Source: Protonemura montana (Eukaryota; Arthropoda; Insecta; Plecoptera; Nemouridae). Taken from it: a stretch of 64,000 nt of DNA. Position 1 is the first letter of the stretch; every line of letters starts with the position of its first letter. This document shows positions 25,301 through 36,694 of the stretch, piece by piece. The stretch covers positions 12,652,418 through 12,716,417 of the forward strand of contig OX387605.1 in the NCBI GenBank assembly GCA_947568835.1, read 5' to 3'. Under the pieces are notes generated by a model that made no database searches, was not told the origin of the DNA, and was given only the letters and a program-made list of their open reading frames with translations. The translations under genes and the position numbers were made by a program.

Positions 25301-28300
25301 AATAGCCACTTTTCAAATGCTCAAAATGCTTAGATTCTGGAGGAAATTACATCTTAGCTTTTTTAAATTTCAGCTTTGGTCGACTTACGGTGCTGTAGGG
25401 TGAATTGCTGTGATCCTCCTGGTCGAGCGGCGTGGGCAGCGGAGAGGGGAAGTGGAAGCTGGTCAAGTCCGGCAGTGAGCCCGTGTTGTTACCGATTGGG
25501 ATCTGAATTGTGCCTGGCTCGTGTTGCGACGGGAAGATGCTGCTCACAAAAACGAAAGCGGTTTGTATCATTCTATTTACCAGCGGAAAAACCCAAGTGT
25601 ACTTTGATAATTGCCAAGTGCTTTGCCATTTATCTGTTGATGACATTTTTTTTGGTGGCAATTTAGGAAGTCAACTATTCACTATTTATATTTAGCTTGA
25701 TTTTCTCATGGAAGTCATTACTCTAGACAGTCTCCAGCCGTTTCTGAAGCATTCATGAGTATGTATCAAATCTGCATTTGATTCTATAACAGAGGTATGG
25801 TAGCAGTTTACATAGACTGGTTTTGAAACCAGTAGATTGTTGATTTCTTCTATTTTACATAAGTAATCCAGAAATAATCAAACCCACTTATCAACGTGAC
25901 TTAACGGGTGGGTAGGATCGTGGCCTTTGTCACTACAGACTGTCCCACAAAAAGAGCCTGATGGCTAAAGAGAGCCTGAATTCAATGCTTTGATGCAACT
26001 CGCCAGTTTCAATGCAACCTAACGTACTTGATGCCAGGGACGCGCGGAGCCTCGCAGCACGAACGCGGCCGGCCATCGGGCGAAACAGACAGCTGTTTAC
26101 GCACATAGTCCTGGTCATTACTGTGATGGTGGTGGTGTCCTCCGTGGTGGTGCAAGTGATGGTGATCGGCATGCACTGAAAACAAGTTGCCAACAATGAA
26201 TATGTAAACTAGATGTTATCCAAGGTCAATTCTTATTCAAATTGCTTAAAGTGGGAGACTGAGATTCGAATCCCCAGAAGTGTTCATAATAATAAGGTAT
26301 TAGTGGCACAAACTCTGTGCCTTTGCCAAATATTTGTAACATTAAAAGTAAAGCTGCGTGGATTTGTAGGATAATTAGTCTCTTTATCTATTTACCCAGC
26401 GTTTCAAAAGTAGAAAAACTACGCTGAAGGTAACCTGAAACTTCTGCCATTCTACCGATCACTATTCTCGATGAACTCAGTGGCCCGCTTCGTAGAGAAA
26501 CGGAAAATTGGCTCACCCAACTGTTTATGCTAGTGATTTATGAATAAACAGTGCGAACAGTCCAGTGAGCCAATTTTACGTTTCTTTACCAAGCAGGCCA
26601 TTAAATTCTTGAATTTAAGATTTAAATAAGTTTAAATGTAACACTTAATTAAAGATGGCATGTATTCAACTAAAAAAAAAGGTAAATCGATACAAAATCA
26701 ATATTTAAAAAAGCTGTCAAGTCAGAATTTTACTGTACTAAAAAAAAAAAAATAATAATAATTGCATCATTGTGCCTAGTACTAACTCTAGCCTAGCTGC
26801 TAGCTATCTAGAAGATCTTCAATGTGAAGAGAAAAGCATTGTTTTTCTACTCGTGGTTTTATTACAAACACGCCCATATCGTTGGGGCATTAAATATATG
26901 GCATTTGTTTTTGCCTGGCACCATTAAGCCTTCAATAAATAATCTAGCTTTGTAATTCTTAGCTTGGCACATATTTTCATAATCTCTCAGCCCAAGATGA
27001 GCACTATGGTCATTTTTACAAATTTAAAAGTAAAATAACCAACTAGATATCTACATAGTGTTAAATAATTATTTGTTGTGTGTACATTTTTCCTACAGTT
27101 TGCTACATTTGGTCTCAAATATAGCAGGTTGCAACCAACATGAAAATTGGTTGAGGGACAGCATTATTTTCAAAATACTCTAAAAGCGTTTGAAAACTGT
27201 TCTTTTTTGCATCATTTTTAGATTTCAAAATAATTCCTTTTATGGCAATTAACATATATAAATGCTGGAAAAAACATGAGGTAAGCAAGCAGATTGACAG
27301 ATTGGCCGTCTGCTACAGTAGATCATCAAGACCTTGGCGGCCTTGGTGGATGCTCACCTCTTCGCTGTGAGCCCGGACTGTGCAGCGAAGTGTCACCTGG
27401 ACCCCCGCTTGCCGACTGGTGAAGTGCCGAGTCGGAGTTTGTGCGGCGCCAAGCAGTGTCTGGTGGCGGCGAGAGATACGTGCCGCCGCCACCGTACGGA
27501 GAAGTGTCCACGCGCTTCTCCACTGGCCGCGACCGCATTGGGCCCACGCCTGGGCTTCGGCCGCGGTCACGCTGGAACGAAGTGGCGGTCGTCGTCTTCA
27601 TCTCCTCCAGGCTGCTCAATGCGCCTTGCAGCAGTAGACCCTCCTGAACGCACACCGTCAAAATTTTATTAGCAGGAGGGTTGCCAGTCGATTGATGGGT
27701 GGTGGTTTGGCAACCGTTTAAGTTGCATTTGGTACTGATTCGGCGATAAGGAATATCTAGCCTAGCGCCGTCGGGATTTGGGGAATACTTGACAGAATGC
27801 AGCCAATAACTCATGAATGAACTCGGGATGACTCGTGAACTGGCGAAGTAACGGTACTCAAATAGTGCCCTTTCCACCACCAGGATTTCTAAACAAATTT
27901 TTACCGATGAGATTATGAGACCGATGAAAGCAAGGTCAATATGCCTATGAAGTTCCTTTGAATCTCCTAAGCCTACATGGTTGTGTAAATTATAAGTCTC
28001 CCCTTCAACACCAGACTCACATTGCTGTAAATCTATAGCATGTGTGTAATCTATTTCACTGATATTCCAGTGTGATTACTTACTAGGACAACAATAACCA
28101 TGGTTATCCATGGATCATGCCAATTCTTCTGCTAATTGCTAACTACTGCACGCTTTTCACATCATTTTGACACAGATAAAACATTGATCCAGAATCAGAG
28201 TCCAATTATGTGTGAATAAATGTAGCTGATTTGCAAATCCTATTTATATATAGAAAAGTTGGTAATTATACATTTAAAATTGAAAGATCAAACCACACTA

Positions 28301-31156
28301 TTTACAAACAAAAACCAACTGTAAGCCAGCCACGAGTACTGTTGAAACAGATGAATAACACTCCAGTATACAAAGTTTTTTTTTTCTACTTCATTTTAGC
28401 TGCTAGGCAAAAGGGATGCTAGAATTAGCGAAACTTCAAGGAGACTCCAGTCAACGAGAAACACATTCTTACAACAGAGGTGCCACCGGTCTTTTTGGGG
28501 TGACTTGGTGACATGCGGACCAACCGTGATTTTTAAAAATGCAACAAATTACCTCTGTGATATCCACCATTTTGCTTTTGCTCTAAAGCTTTTAACGTTT
28601 TTATCAATTTTTACAGCAATTTTTATATTTTGTGTGAAACTTGAAAATGCCATAAGGCAGTTTGAGCATTTCAAGTTTTTTTTTTTTTTTTTTTTTTTGA
28701 GAAATCATAAGAACATTTCTAGCAATCATAACAATCTTCAGAATACTTCAACAGACATTTTTGAATTTTTGAACCGTGCCACAAAAATGTCTACTGGAAT
28801 TCATAAGTTGGTATGGTAGCAATGCAGGGGGCAGTTCTTGTGCTGTCATCGTCTCTCTTAGGTAGGACAGTAGGTTAGCATATGCTTAGACTGTTGCATA
28901 GCTATATCTACATCAAACTTAATAAGCATAGCAACCGATGTAACAAATTCATATTTTTGTTCTGTTTTGTTCTGAAATTTGATGAAAATCACCAACCTTA
29001 AACTGACAACTGACCCAAAAAGAAATTTTTAGGTTTCAACCGATTTGTAGTATATTTTTTTTTTTTGCAAAACTTGAAAATTCTCAAAGGCATTTTACAC
29101 ATTCAATTGAGGTAGAGGACTGCACCAACAAATTAGATTCGTGTTAGATTGGTCGGTGTTCTCGCTCCCAGCGTACACTTTTCTACACCGAGAATTTTGC
29201 CAATTTAACCCTGCTCCACCTCATCTAAGATAAAGCCCATTAGATACAAGCTTTGCAGAAGTAGTTTGAAATGTTTTCTAGCTGTGACAACAAAATATAA
29301 GGGTGGAAAATTAAAAAAAATAATTTTGCAACAGAAAAATTAGTGGACTGCATCAGTGCCCAGTAGATCCAGAAAATTTGGAATGTAACTCATGTAGCCT
29401 TTATTTGGCTTGATGCATCCAAACAAATGCTTATATCTTGAAAAGCAAACGAAAAGAAAACGAAAAGAAAAAGAAAAACATATTACACCGTCAGAAGGAA
29501 ATCTATTTTAGGTGCTCCAGCTGAAGAGTGAAAGTAATTTCGACTCTCCTTTTGAATATTTCAAAAAACTATACACAACGTAATTTTAGAACTTCGAACA
29601 ATAACAATTTGCAACATGAAACAATGTGAATGTCACAAGGTGTAAGAAGTTGCAGTTGTCACAATTATCTATCAGGTAGGTATTTTACAAAAAAGGTAAA
29701 AAAGCAAGTATAAAATAAATTGGTCAAAGTACAGAAAGGCAAAAGCAATATGGATACTCTAGGAACAGAGGTAATTAGTCTAAGAAATTGTATAGAACAA
29801 CGTACACTGATCTAGCACCAGTGGCAAAACAGTAGTAAAAATTGTGGCCATAAAAGGCATAAGCTAACGTCAAGAAGAGTGCAAAACTATTGTACCGGGC
29901 AAACAGCAGGCAGTCGCAGCACAAACCATTCACCCGTACCTTCAAATCTACCGAATTACTGCTTATGTGGTTCACATTGGGCAAGGACCCGCCCTTGATC
30001 GTACCGAGGGTTTGGTTAATGAGGAGATGCTGCTTAGGCAGAGCATTCACCTAGAACATATGCGCATAGAGGCCCAAACTGTTGGAAAGCTGAAAGACAG
30101 GCTATGAAGAGGGGATAGAATTAGCAGGTGCATTAACAGCAAGTTCAAGCACAGAAGGCATATTAGTACTTGACAGTCTCTGGAAGATTTGTTTAGTAAA
30201 CAGAGGTATAGAAATAAAGGGAGGACTTTCGGTGTACTGCAACAGCAAAAATTAAAGGGAAATTGCAGAAACAGGTTCAGAAGAACTAACCAATACACAA
30301 AAAGCTCACTACAAGAAGCCCAGAGGCCAAGAAAGAAAAGAAGAGTAGGTACCTATTACTTGAACTTATCAGTCAAGTTATCTTTAGACTTATCAGTATA
30401 ATTTGGTTGGACATTTCACCAAACAAGTACAAGATAAATGAAAAGTAACTATGGCAGAAAAATTAATTCTCTTTCATATCATTGAAATGTGGAATTTCCA
30501 GGTTGGTGACACTTGTTTAATGGTGTGAATGTGATATAATAGTGTTTTTCTGTAGTAAGAAAGGGGTTCTATTTATTTCTTAAAACCTGCAGGAAATAAC
30601 AAATGTCACCCATCCTCAAAGTAAAATATAATTTGAACCATCTACTACAAAGATGTTTAAACAGTGGTTAAGCTTATCTTGACCCTGAGGTCTTCCTTAC
30701 AAACACCAAGGTATTCGGGTGTAATTAAATTTCAGGTCTAGGCCAAGTACACAGTAGTAGGCCCTTGGGGCCTTTACTGAACACCAAATGTCAAACAATA
30801 CGTTTTATGGTCAGTAACGAAGAAACGCGATTCTTAAGGTGCATAGTAAAGACGACCACTTGTTATGTATTTATGGTCTTCTTGTTATTGTTTTGAATGA
30901 CGATTTCCCAATCATTTGGAGCCTATTTTCATTGGATTACCAGTGTGGCCAAGCACAGAGTACTGGAGTGAGTTGTTTATGTTAGTGTCGAAATGAGATA
31001 GATGACCTATCAAGATGGAACTTCCATAGAACCATTACTCACTTTGCTTGTCGCATCAGACACCTCTCGCATGATTTTTTCAAAGGCAAGCGTTTCTTCT
31101 GCTTGCTTTTGATTGTGTAATGCAATCTTCTCACTGAATTTCCTTGGGTTCGCCAT
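15075..31156 (-). CDS. CRTC: CREB-regulated transcription coactivator (CRTC/TORC), 12 exons
   Basis: Exons: 31043-31156, 29940-30050, 27358-27643, 26028-26175, 25389-25539, 24075-24257, 22227-22442, 20603-20689, 20041-20217, 16846-16914, 15826-16021, 15075-15298; 653 residues. CRTC proteins shuttle between cytoplasm and nucleus and bind the bZIP domain of CREB. Family blocks appear in order: the N-terminal CREB-binding helix ([19 protein letters not shown]), GGSLPNVN, the SIK/14-3-3 site [20 protein letters not shown] with Ser about 145 (human CRTC1 Ser151), [28 protein letters not shown], a [14 protein letters not shown] block, IPDIILT, and the C-terminal transactivation domain ([17 protein letters not shown] ending DNFRLDRL). 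Added features are a His-rich stretch in exon 4 and a long polyQ tract in exon 7. Exon 9 may instead begin at 20292, adding 25 in-frame residues. The start ATG matches the human N-terminus. Confidence 0.95.
17577..17735 (-). CDS. possible exon of an unrecognised gene or an alternative CRTC exon
   Basis: Within the large CRTC intron, minus-strand ATG at 17735 opens 53 codons ([20 protein letters not shown], then a Leu-rich helix-like stretch ending ASDEGE) and meets a GT donor (AGAG|GTTTGT). The composition is coding-like. A later coding-like stretch (about 17440-17520, [19 protein letters not shown] before a stop) could be a terminal exon, but I could not match the phases. I recognise no family. 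Confidence 0.3.
19820..19842. repeat. (AT)n microsatellite
   Basis: Short pure TA-dinucleotide run in a CRTC intron. Confidence 0.9.
20288..20330. other. perfect 18-bp stem with 7-nt loop across a possible CRTC splice acceptor
   Basis: AGCGGCTGTTGTATCCCA (20288-20305) is perfectly complementary to TGGGATACAACAGCCGCT (20313-20330), with a GGTAAAA loop. In CRTC pre-mRNA (minus strand) one arm contains the acceptor ACAACAG|CCG at 20292, the alternative in-frame start of exon 9. Confidence 0.9.
21650..22110. repeat. unclassified dispersed repeat, copy 2
   Basis: Same family and orientation as 8525-8940, with GATGATGATAAACC, GGGAGGAGGGGAAACCCGGT and CAACACGCCAAACCGTTC. It sits in a CRTC intron next to the polyQ exon. 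Confidence 0.7.
22260..22380 (-). repeat. CAG/CAA repeat encoding polyglutamine in CRTC
   Basis: Within CRTC exon 7 the minus strand carries interrupted CAG/CAA codons. They encode several runs of Gln broken by Asn-Met, His-Ser-Leu, Asn and His residues. CAG and CAA are mixed, which usually limits repeat-length instability. Confidence 0.9.
26255..26300 (+). repeat. fragment of tRNA-derived SINE
   Basis: GAGATTCGAATCCCCAGAAG followed by TGTTCATAATAATAA resembles the B box and body junction of the SINE copies at 39437-39690 and 58715-58975. It is short and degenerate. Confidence 0.4.
26481..26600. mobile_element. foldback MITE-like element, 120 bp
   Basis: Two 36-bp arms, 26481-26516 and 26565-26600, are inverted copies with only about five mismatches (TGGCCYGCTT, AGAAACG, AAAATTGGCTCAC). 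The 48-bp centre holds a second, smaller inverted pair (CTGTTTAT and ATAAACAG). No clear target duplication was seen. It lies in the CRTC intron between exons 3 and 4. Confidence 0.7.
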
Positions 31157-31346
31157 GATGGCTGCTTTGGTTTTGACTCGCAGCGAGCAAGTAGGCAAAA
31201 ATGACCAATAGAAACCAAGAAACGTATTGACAGTAGTCCGCGAGCTCTATAGGTAGATAAGTGAAGCTTATTTTCGATTTAAAAATTGGCGACTGTGAAG
31301 TAAGCGTCCGGTGCAGTGGCTGTCAGAAGGTCGTCCAAAAATAAAT
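31157..31346. promoter_or_regulatory. bidirectional promoter of CRTC and MAIP1
   Basis: Only 190 bp separate the divergent CRTC and MAIP1 start codons. Both start codons sit in ATGGCG contexts (CATCATGGCGAACC on minus, AAATATGGCGGCGTCC on plus), resembling YY1-type sites often found at start codons of short-UTR housekeeping genes. The YY1 reading is inference. Confidence 0.65.
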
Positions 31347-32500
31347 ATGGCGGCGTCCATGTACGCTCGTCAATTTGTAGGTTATAATTGTTTAAAGGCT
31401 GACAAATTAAGACCTTCTACTCATTTAGGTATTTGCTGCAGGTATTTACTCTTTAAAACCCTGCATTATAGTACTGATGTGAAAGAAAGTTCGTTTTGTT
31501 TTAAGAAATTCAACAATTTGGATGGAGTCTCCTTTGGCACTTTGTTGCTGCCCATCGAACCAAAGTTCAGGCATAGATTCAGGTGTTTTAACGTCTCAAG
31601 AGTTTCTTACCACAGCTTTCATATCTATAACCAATCAGATAAGTTCAATAAGTATGTGCATTTAAGAAAAACCCCTGAAACAAGGCCACCGTCGAGAAAC
31701 TACTCTAGTGAAGGAAACGGCGACAATCAGAATAAAAAAGATGTCATGCACCTAATGGACTTTCCAGAAATTGTATGGCCAAGCCTCATAAAATCACTCA
31801 GAAATTGGATTCTATCAAATCTTATTATCACACCTTATTTTGACCGGGAGTTTAATCTCTCTGACTTTATTGATGGTTCAAAAAAGGTTTGTAATAAAGT
31901 GAATTTCTTAAACGTTAATTTTTATCAATACCTTTTACATGCATTTTTAATTAACATCTTTGGTTGAAGGCATTTGAGATGGTGACAGAATGTCTATCAG
32001 AGAGTAACTTTGATAAGCTACAAGGATTGGTGGCTTCTGAAGTTATAGAAGAAGTAAAGCAAAACATATCACTGTTTTCCATGCAGAAGAGACAAGAACT
32101 CCGCATGCTCCCAGAAGACATTTACTTCTGTTTTCCATACCAAGTTGGAGTCATGTTCAGTGATGATGATGGTAACTAAACATGTACAGTATTAAAAAGT
32201 CTTCTATCTTCAAAAAATCTTCTCTACCCTTATGACCCTTCAATGTTCTTTGTTGATTATCTTTCAGAAAACCAAAAACGCTTTGTCGAGATTACAATGT
32301 GCTACCATGTACTCCAAGGTCTGACAGAACTTAAGTCGCAAGGCATTACACCTCCAATCAACATGGGTATGATGCCCGAATACAGAGACAAAATACACAT
32401 ATGTAACTACCGCTTCATCAGAGAGTTCAGTAAAGGTGTACAAGGCGAATGGACAATAAACAAGCTGAACCACTTTAAGCCCTCTGACTACATTACGTGA
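31347..32500 (+). CDS. MAIP1: m-AAA protease-interacting protein 1 (MAIP1)
   Basis: Exons: 31347-31886, 31970-32171, 32268-32500; 324 residues. MAIP1 is a mitochondrial matrix protein that binds the m-AAA protease (AFG3L2) and, in mammals, protects the calcium-uniporter subunit EMRE during import. The N-terminus is basic and Arg/Lys/Ser-rich, as a mitochondrial presequence should be. The conserved C-terminal half matches human MAIP1 as recalled: ITPYFDREFNLSDFIDGSKK (human TYFDKEFSITEFSEGAKQ), AFEMVTECLSESNFDKLQ, SDDD then KRFVEITMC, and REFSKGVQGEWTINKLNH (human REFTQGVKPDWTIARIEH). MRPL45 and TIM44, which share this fold, fit less well. It starts at the first ATG in frame, head to head with CRTC. 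Confidence 0.88.
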
Positions 32501-32628
32501 CTTTGTAAAGAATTTACAGCATTAGCTTCTATTTTCAATGGGTTTGTTTTTAAATAGTAGTTTTAATTTGAGTATGGACTGAAATAGGCACTGCCTTAAA
32601 AATACAGCAGACAATTGAGAGTTATAAC

Positions 32629-33552
32629 TTACTAGCAGTACCCGCTGCCTACGGCCGCTTTCTATTTTGAGGAAGTGGGCATTTTGATTTCAATTGTAAA
32701 GCCTTTAATGGGACCACAACCAAAAGTACCCCCATGAATTGAATTTGAAATTTGCCACTTATGTCACTCGGGGTCACTGCATTGTGGAGACTCTGTGGTA
32801 TTCCAAAGTGACCACGATGACAATTTCGAAAACAAACGACGTTGGCTGTCAAAAGATTTCCGTGTATGATTTCTTGAAATATTTCTTAAAGAGTGAAACT
32901 TGTGAAATACCTTTTACAATCTGGGCTAGCCAATCTTGCTAGCCAAGACACCAACAATATTTCAGTTCTGTCAATTATTTCCCTTCAGTTTTAGAGATTT
33001 TGAAAAGAATTTGACATTGACGTTGACATTGACATTGACGTTTGAATATCCTAGGTTCACTGCCGAAAAGATACATTCACGATTTCGTACACCTTGCCGT
33101 GGTGTCAAAAAAGCAAACAATTGATGAAAGCTGTCAGTTTATTAGCAAAATTAATTCTTTTTGCACGTAAAACAATCGCAATTGAATGTGTTTTCGCTCA
33201 ATTACATCAACAACTTTAATACGAATGCATGAAAAATCACCGTGGAGCTCCAAGCAAGAAAAACTCGAGTATTAAAAGAATTATAAAATCGAGCTGCATC
33301 GCCTGGCTCTGAGATATCTTGCCGTCATATTTAGCAACTTTTCACAATGAAAACGCTCTCAAATCGCCGTCAAAATGTCATCCAGCAATGGAGAGCAGAA
33401 TTACGAACAAATATAACCCAATTTCACACGTTTTTGACCAAATTTCGCAATTTCTATCAACATTTCAGCTCAATGTCACATACATCCCAGACGCCCAGAC
33501 ACAAACTAAAAAGTTGAACATCGCCAAATTAAGGCTTTTATATAAGGTTAAT
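32629..33552 (+). mobile_element. non-autonomous Helitron/Helentron-like repeat, copy 1
   Basis: It begins TTACTAGCAGTACCCGCTGCC and ends CTTTTATATAAGGTTAAT, with no coding capacity. It matches 53203-54295 in reverse orientation over most of its length. Shared blocks include GGACCACAACCAAAAGTACC, AACAAACGACGTTGGCTGTC and the terminal 20 bp. The ACTAGC..ACCCG start resembles a terminus I recall from Helentron-like elements in arthropods; that family call is tentative. Confidence 0.6.
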
Positions 33553-33775
33553 TAGTTTAAGATATATTTTTTATTAACATTGACAGATAATAAAATAACT
33601 GAAGTTATTTTAAGCTTATGCTAATACAAAAATACTATCTAGTAAGAATGTGTTTTAACAGCAAAAACAAACTTAAAAAACATGATTTTTTATGTTTTTA
33701 AAACATGAAACATCATAATTTACAGCATTAAACATTATTATTAGTGTAGGTATTAGTATGGCTTAATATCAGTAC

Positions 33776-36694
33776 TTATTGGTCCGATACTAGTAGATTG
33801 TTGCATTTCAAAGTTTCCATCTCTCGATTGTTGAACCACAGGCTATTGGGCGCGATAAGTGGCAGGCCAACATCAAACATACCATTGTCAACCAGGATCT
33901 TAGACTTGGCATCAATAAGTGATATAGTCAGTGTCAGCGGAATCTGAAAGTTTTATGTGGTTACAGTCTCGTAAATCTATGTAAACTGTATTAAAAAAAT
34001 CATACCACTGTACCTACTAGCAGCATTAAAAATGATAAAATGTATGTTTGTTTTTTTTACTCACTCGTAAAGTTTGTAAGTTGTAGACTGTGATGGCTAG
34101 ATACTTTTCACTGCCATTAGATTCTCGTGCCATTGACAGTGTAAATGGTGGCCGCATCTTGAAAAAACACAACTATTAACGTGGCAATGGTTAAAACCTT
34201 AATTATAAATAATAATTATACAATGCAGTAAAGCTACAGCAGCCTATTTTCACTTTGTGACCAGGAGCTTTTTTTGGACTCCTCGGATGTACCCTTAACT
34301 TAATCCCGCGGAATTTGACAAACTTGTACAATAACTCACCATGGTGCCAGATTTGCATTCGACATCCCATTGTTCAACATTGTACACTCTTATGATCAAT
34401 GCATTCAGAAAGCAATTACGTGAGAATCGCACCTCAGCCACAACCCGTGCCTTGTAAAAAAAAATTTTGGTGTCCATCGGTAGTTGATTAATATCTCTGA
34501 ACATCATCTTTGTTTTTTTGTTACCAACTACTCTATCGTTTAGATAGAAGTTTTCTACCACATTTTCAGAATGTGATGGCATTTGAACCTGAGCTACATC
34601 TTTGGCATCCTTTGCGATGCGTTGTCCAACTAATTCCAGGATCTTGTTGATAGGCTTGTCAAGCAATAACACCTCTTTGAGGTGTTTAACATAGATGCCA
34701 TTAGACTCAGAGTTCCGCTCGTAAGCTCCGAGATTGCTAGTGGTAGCGTAGCCCTGGATGAGGTTCCGTTCAGGCTGGTACTGAAACACTTCAGGTACTT
34801 CACAGTGAATTCTTGGATTTTCTTCGACGCTTGGTACTCGTAAACACATGTCCAGTAGACAGACGAATAGCCGAGGCTTGGTGCTAAGCACATCTCGAAT
34901 CACTTCTTTCTCACACAAGCTGTGTACTCGCAGATAATCCACTGGCCCAGGTGCATCGATAGGTAACATGAACTTGTCTTGCATTTCAAACCCGTGACCA
35001 GCAAAGTAAAACAGTCCTGTAAACAGAAGTGCAAATGAATCGAGGATTACCTCCTAAAATATTATACTTTTTTTATCACCTATAATATTTTTATCAAAAC
35101 ATATTCATTCCCTTACCATATGCTCCTTTGGGCAGAAGTTGACAGAACATTTTTACTGCATTGACCATTTCAACTCGAGTTAAATTATGCAAAGCCACAA
35201 CTTTAAAATCAAGCTCACAGAGGAGCTTGGCTAAAATTATGGCATCATTGATCGGATGATGCAGTTGTGTAAAATCTGTGTAGGTGTCATTAGTTATTAT
35301 TAATGCCACCTTCTCAGTGGGCTTGACTCTCTCGGCAGGATCCTTCGAATCCACCATCATATACTTCAAAACATTAACCAAAGACTTCTGAGAATAGACA
35401 TCGCCAGCAATATTGTGGACGTAGCATCTATAGTGTCCATTGTGGTGCATCTGAACACCCTGAATATGCAGAGCGCTTGAAGTCTGTGTCAAAAGCAGCG
35501 TGTTCTCATGGTACCACTGGAACGTGGGCGATGGATGACCGCTGGCCACACATGACAACTTTAACTCATCCCCTTCACTGCACCTCACTTTCTCAACCGG
35601 CTGCTCTATTAGCGATGGCGGCTGCGGCTGAGCCCGAACAGCAACGCGGCGAGACAAGACTTCGCTTTCTGTACCAACGCTTGGCTGGCTCAAACAACAG
35701 TAGTAATCTCCTTCATCTTTTAGCTGAAAGTCATCCAGTACAAGGATCTCGGTGTACTGGTCCGGCAACTGAGAATTTTCGTTGAACCACGCAAATTGAG
35801 GAGGAGGCAGGCCTCTAGCATGACATTCTAGATGCAGTTGACCTCCTAATTGTACATAGGTGGTAACCCCACCCTCATATGCATCATCAATTAAGATCCC
35901 TGGCTCAGTAGTGATCACAATAGGCTCTGTAAAAGATGTAACACAGGTAATAAAATTCAAAATGCAGCAAAAATTCTTTTGTTTGCATTACAAATGTTTG
36001 TAACGTATCTTACTTGTAAGATACATCTGTAATGTATCTCTAGTTATCTTAATTTACAATTTAACGAGAAACTTACCTCTTTCCCTGAGCAAAGCAAGTA
36101 TTTCAAAAAGGTTGCAGCGTTCAAGAAGATCACACAGGATGGCAACTGTACACAGTTTGTTGTCCAATTCGACAAGTAGCTCCCAAGAAGGGGCACATCC
36201 CATGCCAATTTTAAGTATGTCATAATCACTGTTGAAAAGTTTTTAAAAATGAATGTAGTTCACAAAACATGTTTAGAAATATATATTAGTATATATTTCT
36301 AAACATGTTTTAAGTAACAAATAAAGACAAGTCTCAAATAGTATCAAAAGCATATCTAATCTTACATGAATTTAGAACAAGTTTCGAACTGTTTTTGCCG
36401 AGCTAGATGGAGAGTGAAAACTCATCTGACCAAGAAAACGACCAAAGGTTCAAGACCTGTTACACATTCATTAGACTTTATTAAGCAAATAATAAATATT
36501 TTTGAAAACATGTTTGAAAGTAATTTGTGACCACTACATAATTAAGTGGTCAACGGAACCTACCTAAAAATGCCGCTAGCTTCTGCAACCAGTTTCCAGG
36601 CAGAAGGACTCCCGGTGTTAAGATGAGCTAGTAAAAGTTCTTGAAGCTCGTAGTCTAGTTCAATAACTTTGCTTTCAGGCTCAGGTGGTTGCAT
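33776..36694 (-). CDS. MALT1: MALT1 paracaspase
   Basis: Exons: 36564-36694, 36077-36228, 35117-35926, 34340-35016, 34065-34157, 33776-33943; all phases agree, 676 residues. MALT1 is an Arg-specific cysteine protease and NF-kB signalling scaffold working with CARD/BCL10 filaments. Order: death-like domain (residues 1-95, WELLVELDNK, CDLLERCNLFEILALL), two Ig domains (about 96-290, with DEGDYYCCL and HNGHYRCYV), caspase-like domain (about 300-530) and a third Ig-like domain to the C-terminus. The catalytic dyad is present: His372 in FYFAGHGFE and Cys422 in CLLDMC, 50 residues apart (49 in human). Asp420 corresponds to the human P1-Arg-binding Asp462. An in-frame stop just upstream makes 36694 the first ATG. 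The human C-terminal extension with TRAF6-binding sites appears to be lacking. Confidence 0.95.
36264..36311. repeat. perfect 22-bp-arm palindrome in MALT1 intron 1
   Basis: The left arm at 36264-36285 and the right arm at 36290-36311 are perfectly complementary around a 4-nt TTAG spacer. Arms read AAAACATGTTTAGAAATATATA. Each arm also holds the smaller palindrome AAACATGTTT. Confidence 0.95.

Noticed and set aside
31347-32500. MRPL45 or TIM44 identity for the plus-strand mitochondrial gene
   Set aside because: They share the Tim44-like fold, but the DREFNLSDF and REFSKGVQGEWTI blocks match MAIP1 much better.
35477-35785. 102-codon plus-strand frame
   Set aside because: Antisense shadow of the MALT1 Ig-domain exon.
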